Below, piece after piece: positions 57,388-64,000 of a stretch of DNA of 64,000 nt. The first letter of the stretch is position 1, and each line of letters opens with the position of its first letter. The notes beneath the pieces were generated by a model that was not told where the DNA came from, did no database searches, and was given only the letters and a program-made list of their open reading frames with translations. The position numbers were made by a program, and so were the translations under genes. The stretch spans positions 117,140-181,139 of the forward strand of contig RWJK01001828.1 in NCBI GenBank assembly GCA_004335835.1, written 5' to 3'. This DNA comes from Scenedesmus sp. ARA3. Taxonomy: Eukaryota > Chlorophyta > Chlorophyceae > Sphaeropleales > Scenedesmaceae.

Positions 57388-57923
57388 AATGCGGCTTGAA
57401 CCTGCAGCAGCTCCAGTGCCAGATGCTGGAAGCCATGGTAGCATGGCTCAGAGCAGTACACATGAAGCGGCAGCCTGGCACCTTTTTGCTGCAGCTGCTG
57501 CTGCAAGTACGGCAGTGCCAGCAAGCCATGTGGGCTGCTGATTAGGACAGCATGCAGCTGCTGTGAATGTAGGAACTTCTGCAGATCTGGCACTTGCAGG
57601 CACAGGCTGTTGCTGCTGCTGTTCGTGGTGGAGTGGTTCGGCTGCTGCTGCTGCCGTTGGGGGACTGGAGCGAGTACTGGCTGTGCACAGCAGTCCAGCA
57701 GGATGTTATTGCCATGGTGCTGCAGTATTACGCTGCAGAGGGGCCCCTCCCCAAGCACAGCCTGTGACAGCAGCAGCAGCAGCAGCAGCTGGTGTGAGTA
57801 CTGCTGGCTTGGTAAGAACTCAACCACATAAAGATGCCTACGACAGCACCAACGGGTCAAACACCGCGTGCAAGTGAGCGAAACAGCACATACACAAGCA
57901 GTAGGCTCACTCACGATCTTCAT
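52408..57923 (-). CDS. INTS9: Integrator complex subunit 9 (beta-CASP family)
   Basis: Eight minus-strand exons: 57915-57923, 56653-57761, 55562-55812, 54894-55313, 54187-54607, 53431-53953, 52704-52819, 52408-52504; 2946 nt, 981 residues, phases consistent. Landmarks follow INTS9: NNILLDCCAQP, VLISSPHGLLALPYLQ, YCSEPC, YGQRLQLPGPWG, VTYLSAASLWP, VLVPVLPSG, TPLFYLSPAAP, PCVVFVPLWSLAAG, SFQLVQLPDPLLQVHLSRD. The C-terminal domain ends GTEIVCDCWLLRKQLLELVMRQL, which is the part that in animals heterodimerises with INTS11. INTS9 is the catalytically inactive partner in the nuclear Integrator cleavage module. Here a region of roughly 190 residues, very rich in Gln and Pro (56.82-57.42 kb), replaces the normal segment between the YCSEP and YGQ motifs. 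Exon 1 is only three codons, so the start is the least certain part. Confidence 0.88.
52918..53245 (-). repeat. Three copies of the 5' part of INTS9 exon 7
   Basis: Units at about 52918-52985, 53063-53125 and 53185-53245 carry the acceptor and AAGF(T/S)SLLL to the following few codons, upstream in transcription of intact exon 52704-52819. Spacing is 120-145 bases. Confidence 0.9.
54355..54432 (-). repeat. Exonic Ala-coding triplet repeat in INTS9
   Basis: A CAG/TAG-type run on the plus strand reads as a poly-Ala stretch with scattered Thr in INTS9 exon 5. Confidence 0.85.
55880..56045 (-). repeat. Copy of the 5' part of INTS9 exon 3
   Basis: The segment coding YLSAASLWPN, LHSRTLQ(R/Q)LDALLLGPGC and DLRLSP is repeated upstream in transcription of exon 55562-55812. 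Confidence 0.9.
56310..56580 (-). repeat. Two copies of the 3' part of INTS9 exon 2
   Basis: About 56420-56580 repeats ALDALTVVRYGQRL to LTAG plus donor, and 56310-56390 repeats the AGSSIG to LTAGSQ end. Both lie downstream in transcription of exon 56653-57761. Confidence 0.9.
56825..57392 (-). repeat. PolyQ/polyP coding repeat block in INTS9
   Basis: Plus-strand CTG runs (57083-57115, 57222-57249, 57337-57387) are CAG on the sense strand and code polyglutamine. Between and beyond them two ~130-base units (about 56870-56960 and 57000-57075) code PPAPPPLPPPQPNPSHPQ twice. Confidence 0.92.
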
Positions 57924-58767
57924 TCCCCAGCCTTTCGCGAATACATTCGCATCGCTTCTCTGTAATCAAGCAGATAATGTAGCGTTGTGCCGGCTCAACA
58001 AACATACACCTTAGCTACGGCAGTCGATGGTCACGGCGTTCAAGTTGAGGAACGCCCACTGAACTTCCCTGCCCCAGTTCAGGAGTAAGATGTGGCAGAC
58101 GATTGATGCTGGCAGCGAATAAAGGCGCTGTTGTTACGTTCAAAAGCCAAGTATGGTCTAGGGGGTGAAGTCTGAACTAAGGCACATGACACGATCAGGG
58201 CAAGTCAACATGTGTGCTTAAATTTGGTCACCAGGCTGGTGACCAAATGTTGTCCTGGTCAATAACTACACGCTTTTGTAGCAAGAGGAGAGCCAGGTCC
58301 AGCTGCGGCAAAAACCAAGAACATAAAAGCACTTGCTTGGCAGGTCTATCTAAGCTACGGTCTCACTGACACATCAGTTGCTGATGGCCCTGAGCTGTGC
58401 CTCCGCGGCAGTGCACTCCCGTGTTTAGTAAATCCTTCCACAGACCACCAACCATATGTCAAGTCTGCAGCAACAGCTCTCCCAGTCATTGTCTGCTCAA
58501 CTGAATATAACTCCAGTACCGTGCACCGTTGTGTGACAAAAAGGCATGGTTGCAGCCCACTGGGCATACACGTGGCAGCTGCCACAGTGAGCAGAACTGC
58601 CCACACAAAACTGCCTACACCACAGCCACAGGTATTTTCTGGCACATACAGCTCTCTGTCAACAGCCTCTGCTTTTTCCACATGGCGCTACCTCAGGCTG
58701 CTGTGTCAGCAGTGCGGATGCGTGCGCACTGCACACTGCTCCCAGTGCTGCTGCTTTCGCCAGCCCT
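57924..58767. other. Upstream region of INTS9 / downstream of Q-rich gene
   Basis: No recognisable exon. It should hold the INTS9 promoter and the 3' UTR of the minus-strand Q-rich gene. A short minus-strand frame at 58355-58681 has a hydrophobic segment but no known motif. Confidence 0.5.
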
Positions 58768-59379
58768 TCAGTGCAGCCGCCGTCCTGCAGCTGGTGCCAA
58801 TACACCATACTTTGCAGCATGCTCTGCGGCATAAGCTTCCAGCTGCTGCTCCAACTCCTGCAGCATCTCTTCCAGCTCCTCCTTCCATGCTGCAGATTGG
58901 TACAGCAGCTGGCCAGCCTGGCCAGGCTGCTGCTCTGCTGCCATGCTGGGTGCAGCAGCAGCAGCAGCAGCCCGGCTATGCAGCTGCTGACCAGCATCGC
59001 CAACAGGCGGCTGCTCTGCTGCCCTGGTTGCAGCAGCCTGATCATCTGCAGGCTTCATGCGCTGCTGCTTGCTGCCCTCTGTGCTTGATTTGCGCCTAGG
59101 GCCTCCGGGAACACCAGCATCACAGCGCTTGCGCCTGGTGCCTGATGCTGCTGCTGGTCGCCGCCGCTGCTGCTGCTGTGGCCTTGCATGCTGCTCGTAG
59201 TATTCGTTTGCTCCCCTAAAGCACTCCGTAATCTCGTCCACCTGATGGTGGTCCAAAAACGAGTCCAGCTGCTGCTGGAGCTGCTGCTGGTGGTGCTGCT
59301 GCTCTTGTTGCTGCTGCTGCTTTTGTTGCTGCTGGTGGTGCTGCTGCAACTGCAGCTGCTCGTCCATTGCTGCTGACAT
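58768..59379 (-). CDS. Unidentified Gln-rich protein
   Basis: A single open frame of 203 residues from the ATG at 59379 (MSAAMDEQLQLQQ); a second ATG is at 59367, and only a GTG lies further upstream. Composition: an N-terminal Gln/His-rich block, then LDSFLDHHQVDEITECFRG and NEYYEQHARP, a basic stretch with RRRP, RRKR and PRRKSS that could be a nuclear localisation signal, an Ala-rich part, and a C-terminal predicted coiled coil (EELEEMLQELEQQLEAY). I recognise no family. Non-repetitive segments and the sense-strand CAG bias of other exons here favour a real gene, but additional exons cannot be excluded. Confidence 0.5.
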   Translation of the reverse strand: MSAAMDEQLQLQQHHQQQQKQQQQQEQQHHQQQLQQQLDSFLDHHQVDEITECFRGANEYYEQHARPQQQQRRRPAAASGTRRKRCDAGVPGGPRRKSSTEGSKQQRMKPADDQAAATRAAEQPPVGDAGQQLHSRAAAAAAAPSMAAEQQPGQAGQLLYQSAAWKEELEEMLQELEQQLEAYAAEHAAKYGVLAPAAGRRLH

Positions 59380-59849
59380 GCTGTATAGAATCGCCAGAAT
59401 TCTAGTAGATATTGAAGTATATATGTTGGTGTGCCCAGCAACAGCGATCAGCAGCGCCTCAAACAGCAGGCTTTTCTTCACAACGCTTGGCTGATACTGC
59501 GGCAGGTGTGCTGCAGTGGAGACAATAATGCAGCTGCGTAAAACCTAAGAAGCCTACATAAAACTATTCTATGTTTGCGTGATCTGGGACAAAGGCAGTG
59601 TGACATGTATTCAAATATCCAACATGTGATCGAGGCTCACATGTTTGGCCGAGCATCAGCGTTGTACTGTCATCTGTGCTTATCTTAAAACCAATGCCAT
59701 CAAATGTACGCTACATTTTACGAACATTTTACGTTGAACACGGAAAATCAACGTGTCCCCGTCGAGCTCACGTCCGACCTCAGGGGAAAGAACGTCCAAT
59801 GTTATGCGTGCCCTAAAAAGCCGGTGCAACTGCCTATGGTGTTGATGAA

Positions 59850-61267
59850 ATGCCTAATACTCGCACTATTTGTGGTGCTTCGTATGTAGCTGCCGAACGC
59901 TGCAGGACACCTTGTGTGCAGATGCAAATCGTCAGGCAGAACATCAACTTGGTCGATGGCCGTCGCCTTGCCTATGCCTTTTTCGGTAATAGCCTCAGTG
60001 CTACAGCCAAAAACATTATTTATCATCACGGCTGGCCAAGCAGCGCCGCGGAGGGCGCCATCTGGAGCGAGGCAGCAGCAGCACACGGCATCTGCCTGAT
60101 TGCAGTTGATAGGCCCGGCATAGGAGGCTCTACCTACAACCCAAAAGGTGAGCATGGCATCTGTTATGTGAGTGATAGGCGTGCCTGGCTGAAGAGCATT
60201 GCTTGCATCCATGCTCACTACACAGGGCTGGAACAGCAGCAGCGCCACACAAGCAGCAGGGCACGCAAGGTCTTGGTCTTGCCACATCCTTGCCTGCATG
60301 CATCAAGCAGCTGCACACTGTTGCTTAGCAGCAGCACATCAGCATTTGCCCGAAGCAATGCAGTGCAAGTCCACAACTCCACGCAGTACACACCCTGTTT
60401 CCTTATGCTGCGTTTCTGCTTCATCTCGCAGGCACCTTCGCCTCATACGCAGACGACGTGTCTGAGCTGTTACACCAACTCAACCTGCAGCAAGCAGTGC
60501 ATGTTGGCACCAGCGGCGGTGGCCCATACGCCTGTGCATGTGCAGCCAACAACCCCACAACCACAGCAGGGCTGGGCTTAGTGGCATCCATGACACACTG
60601 CAGCGGCTCAGGGTCAAAGCAGCTGCTGCATGGCATGCACTGGTTTGACCGATTTGGCTACAACATGATTGCAAATGCGCCGCAGCTGGTGGCAGCAGGG
60701 CTGGCTGTGGCAGCGCCGCTGATGGCAGCGGCACCTGCTGTGGCAAGGCTGCTGCAGGGCTCCAGCAGCAACAGCAGCAGCAGCAGCGCCGCAGCAGCAG
60801 CTGCTCCTGCTGGACACCAGCAGGAAGCCAAATACTCGAAGCACCCGCAGGCGCAGCAGCAGGGCCTAATGGGCATGTTCACGGGAGCTGCAAGCCGTGC
60901 AGCGCAGCAGCTGCTTGGCGCATTCATGCATCCTGCTGACAGGCAGCTGCTGCAGCAGCAGCCAGCTGCATTTAGCCAGCTGCTACCAAGCATGCTGGCA
61001 GACTCTGTTGCGCAGGGCAGCAGGGGCCTCTTTCATGAAATGCGGCTCACAACACAGCCTTGGGCCATTGACTTGTCGCAAATAACAGCCCCTGCACTGG
61101 TGATTCAGGGGTACGCCGATGTGAATGTGACTGTGCCGCAGGCCAAGTGGCTAGCTGGGCAGCTAAAGAATGTTAAGCTGCAGCTGTTTCCTGGGGAGAC
61201 GCATTTTTCGCTGGTGGCGCGGCATGCGCATGGCATACTTGGCATGATCAAGGCTGAATGCATGTGA
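59850..61267 (+). CDS. Alpha/beta hydrolase fold protein
   Basis: Two exons, 59850-60147 and 60432-61267, total 1134 nt (377 residues), in phase. The first ATG in frame is used; a second at 59926 (MQIVRQNINLVDGRRLAYAFFG) would also leave the full fold. The oxyanion region YHHGWPSSAAEG, the strand AVDRPGIGGST and the nucleophile elbow GTSGGGPYA (Ser) are present. The acid is expected near VIQGYADVNV (Asp) and the base is in PGETHFS (His), so the triad looks complete. The lid region is long and Ala/Gln-rich. Substrate is unknown; bacterial and fungal esterases/haloalkane-dehalogenase-like hydrolases share this plan. A broken partial copy lies at the right edge of the window. Confidence 0.88.
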
Positions 61268-61375
61268 GGGAAGCTTCTTGCTCGTTTGGCTGGGGCGACA
61301 AAGTACTGCGAATGGCAAGCTGATGGGAGGTGGGCTTGTTGCTGAGCTGGCGCGCTGCTGCCAGAGCTGCTTGCT

Positions 61376-61412
<37 letters not shown>

Positions 61413-62395
61413 GCAGCAGCAGCAAGTAGGTGAATGTATGTGGCGCCGAGGCCCTTGGCGAGGCTTGTGTCTGATGACTCACCAGGCTGGCCAAAGCCAA
61501 TGATAATGCATGCACCAGCTGGTTGTACAACAAAGCCACGCAGCTTGCTTCTTGGCAGCGTGGCACTGGGCAGTGATGCATGCTTGCTATGTATGGTATC
61601 TTGTTGTATACATGTGTGTGTGCCACTGATGGTAGCTGCTGCGGGCAGTTTAGGAGTGGCGGCGTCCTGCACAATACGGCTGCTCTTGATGCTGAGTCAT
61701 GACTCGTGCATGTGCGGCACCATCTGCTCAGGATGGCCCATCCAAACATCGGATGTTTGTTAATAAGTCTTTTACGAGTTTCTTCTCATTGGCCCCTTGG
61801 TTATTTTCAGAAGTCACTAGCAGCTGCGCGGGCAGTCCAAAGTTTCCCTCTGTGACGCAGTCCCCATCAAGGGCACAGCTTCCAGTTGCAGTTGCAGGAG
61901 TGTCAGGTTAGGCTGCCGCATTGGTGTTATCAAATTCAGCACGTGCACAGGCGCTCATCCTGGTGAGCAAATCTGTAGGGCCCCTGCCAGTGTCTCAGTG
62001 CTGTTCTGGCTCATGCACAGGCCTGGGCAGTTTGCTGTTTTGTTTGCTAAACTGTGATAGGAGAGCGGACTCAGCAAGACAATAAAAGAAAAGAATAACT
62101 GCTTAAACCTTTTTAAATTTCTTTCGAGCGCGGTGGCTGCGACTGCTCAGGCACAGCGATGCGGGGTACGTGGTCATGACTGCTGATCGGATGACGCGCT
62201 AACAAGTTACCTGCACACGCACACAGGCCAAAAGCATGCCGCCCTGTCTTGCGAGTTCTGCAGAATCATGCAAACCGGAGACTACATCCTCGAGCCGTTG
62301 CTGTGATCTTGCTACCTTGGACTGCTGCTCTAAGGCATACATCGCATCTGGTGCTGTGATCAAGAAAGCTCGGTCTCTATCCTAGCATCATCAGC
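61268..62395. other. Intergenic region between hydrolase and ankyrin gene
   Basis: It contains a CAG run at 61378-61412, just past the hydrolase, and otherwise no recognisable coding sequence; an antisense frame at 61163-61672 is read as chance. Confidence 0.55.
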
Positions 62396-63574
62396 ATGGC
62401 ATCGATACATGACGCAGTTTACGATGGCCGTTTGAGTCTTGTGCAGCAGCTGCTGGACAGTGGCACATCAGTGGAAGCAGTAGATGATGGAGGCCGCACA
62501 CCACTCCACGAGGCAGCCACAGGTGGCCGTGCTACTGTTGTTGAGCTGCTGCTAAGGAGAGGCGCGTCAGTCAACGCAGCAACAGAGGCAGCAGAAGGGG
62601 GACAAGGTGTCAAACCGCTCCATTGTGCAGATATGCATGGCCATGTTGAAGTGGTGCAGCTGTTACTGGATCATGGTGCGGCAGTAGAAGCAGAAGGGGG
62701 GCGGGTAGATGCACGAGGCATCAGACCACTCCATGCTGCAGCCATATTCGGCCATGCCAATGTGGCGCAGCTGTTGCTGAATCATGGCGCAGCAGTGGAA
62801 GCAGCAACAGTTGCAGGGGCGCTGAGGCCGCTAAATGCCGCAGCCAGAAATGGGCATGTTGCTGTGGTGCAGCTGCTGTTGAGCAGTGGCGCCTCATTGT
62901 CATCAACAGATGCAGACGGCCGTACAGCGCTCCACCATGCAGCCTTAGATGGGCAGGCTGCTGTAGTGCCGCTGCTGCTCAATAGCGGCGCTTCAGTAAC
63001 AGCGGTGACTGCGCAGGGCGACACGCCACTCCACTTTGCAGCGGAGCATGGCAGTGCCGTTGTGGTGAAGCAGTTGTTAAAGAGAGGCGCGTCAGTGTCA
63101 GCAGCAGAAGCATCAGGCTGGACCCCGCTGCACTCAGCAGCAATTGGAGTCCGTGCTGCTGTGGTGCACCTACTGCTACGCAAGGGTGCGCCGGTAGCAG
63201 CAGCAGATGCAGAAGGGCGCACGCCTCTGCAGTTGGCTTTACTCAAGCGCCGCTTTACTGCAGCTGCCAGGCTCGTGACTGCAATGCAACCGGCACACGC
63301 AGACCTAGCCAGACAGGTGCTGCGCCAATGTGCAGGAGACGTGCAGGCAGGCGTAACACTGGCGCTTGCAGGGATGGCTGCGGCGAGCAAGGCACGGGCG
63401 CAGCAGCAGCAGCAGGAGCAGCTGGACAGGGACAGGCAGCAGCTGGCAGCGGAGCGTGCAGCAGCGCAGGAGCTGCTTGTAGCTGCATGCTTCAAGCTGA
63501 GGCAGGCCAGTGCTGCTGCGTGTGATGATGCTGCCGTAGCAGAGGCTGCTCAGGTGGTTGACGATGCTGTTTGA
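62396..63574 (+). CDS. Ankyrin-repeat protein, intronless
   Basis: A single uninterrupted frame of 392 residues from ATG to TGA. About nine ankyrin repeats fill residues 1-300, recognisable by G-x-TPLH-x-AA and VV-x-LLL-x-x-GA (for example GRTPLHEAATGG, VKPLHCADMHGH, GRTALHHAALDG, GDTPLHFAAEHG, GWTPLHSAA). The C-terminal 90 residues are helical and charged, with a QQQQEQLDRDRQQLAAERAAAQELL coiled coil. Ankyrin repeats bind proteins; no catalytic or membrane segment is present, so the role cannot be given. Having no intron is unusual beside its neighbours and could reflect retroposition or recent family expansion. Confidence 0.85.
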   Translation: MASIHDAVYDGRLSLVQQLLDSGTSVEAVDDGGRTPLHEAATGGRATVVELLLRRGASVNAATEAAEGGQGVKPLHCADMHGHVEVVQLLLDHGAAVEAEGGRVDARGIRPLHAAAIFGHANVAQLLLNHGAAVEAATVAGALRPLNAAARNGHVAVVQLLLSSGASLSSTDADGRTALHHAALDGQAAVVPLLLNSGASVTAVTAQGDTPLHFAAEHGSAVVVKQLLKRGASVSAAEASGWTPLHSAAIGVRAAVVHLLLRKGAPVAAADAEGRTPLQLALLKRRFTAAARLVTAMQPAHADLARQVLRQCAGDVQAGVTLALAGMAAASKARAQQQQQEQLDRDRQQLAAERAAAQELLVAACFKLRQASAAACDDAAVAEAAQVVDDAV

Positions 63575-63879
63575 TTGTGTTCTGTTGATGCATCTGGGTT
63601 CTTTCAGTTTTGACGAGTATATTTCATTGTCATCTTCCCCTGTGAGCTCCTTATTGGCCCCTGTTGGGGTTTCTGCTCCCTGCTGAGTGGAGTAGGTGAC
63701 ATGACATAATGGATTTGACGCACAGCTGCTCTGGTGTAGGATTTTATAGGAGTACTTCCTGCGCACTTGGCAGCTGTAGCCTGTGATGGTACACTTGGCT
63801 TGTAGTGGTAGTGCAGTTGTAGCGCAGGCAACGGCAATAGGTGGTGCTCCCTGACCCCCTCTGTAGCAGTAGGACTGAC

Positions 63880-64000
63880 CCTGCAGGCCAAGGGAGCCAA
63901 TGGGCATTTGCATGGGAGCTGCAAGCCATGCAGCGCAGCAGCTGATTGCAGCATTCCTGTAACCTGCTGACATGCAGATGCTGCAGCAGCAGCCAGCTGC
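63880..64000 (+). pseudogene. Broken partial copy of the alpha/beta hydrolase lid region
   Basis: 63893-64000 matches 60865-60967 of the upstream hydrolase (MG(M/I), then GAAS(R/H)AAQQL, then AF and PAD) with about 15% change. It has an in-frame TAA at about 63960, where the gene has a codon. It continues past the window edge, so its full extent is unknown. Confidence 0.8.

Overview
The window is a stretch of intron-rich nuclear DNA from a eukaryote, most likely a chlorophyte green alga. The evidence is a plant-type SBP-box transcription factor, a kinesin-2 of the Chlamydomonas FLA10 type, a plant-type cytochrome c, many short introns with GT(G/A)AG donors and CTGCAG acceptors, and pervasive (CTG)n/(CAG)n tracts. 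A Scenedesmaceae-like (Sphaeropleales) origin is a guess only. There is no operon structure, CRISPR array, rRNA or convincing tRNA.

Layout. (1) About 1-5049, minus: a gene encoding two fused isochorismatase-like cysteine hydrolase domains related to biuret/ureidoacrylate hydrolases; it runs off the left edge. (2) 6324-13506, plus: an AzgA-type purine permease in 16 exons, divergent from gene 1, so the pair looks like a nitrogen-salvage unit. (3) 16138-21426, plus: NOP58, 12 exons. (4) 22567-23689, plus: cytochrome c, 4 exons. (5) 24796-31477, minus: kinesin-2 motor, 14 exons. (6) 32657-39488, minus: RBBP4/MSI1-type WD40 histone chaperone, 10 exons. (7) About 39.6-41.5 kb, plus: MRNIP-like protein with polyQ tracts. 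(8) 43382-46298, plus: SBP-domain transcription factor. (9) 46.3-51.9 kb: gene-poor DNA. (10) 52408-57923, minus: INTS9 (Integrator subunit 9) with a large polyQ insertion. (11) 58768-59379, minus: unidentified Q-rich protein. (12) 59850-61267, plus: alpha/beta hydrolase. (13) 62396-63574, plus: intronless ankyrin-repeat protein. (14) The last ~110 bases: a broken copy of part of gene 12.

Exon joins for genes 2-6, 8, 10 and 12 were worked out by hand. In each case the exon lengths sum to a whole number of codons with consistent phases, which supports the models. Some other boundaries (the start of gene 7, the left end of gene 1) are not resolved.

The most unusual property of the window is that six of the multi-exon genes are littered with tandem, diverged, truncated copies of their own exon edges. 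Copies of an exon's 5' part (with its acceptor) always lie upstream of the intact exon. Copies of its 3' part (with its donor, or the stop codon for last exons) always lie downstream. I found about 40 such 'exon-edge echoes', and none broke the rule. Long (CTG)n tracts sit on the sense strand just before 3' splice sites, while exonic tracts are (CAG)n on the sense strand.
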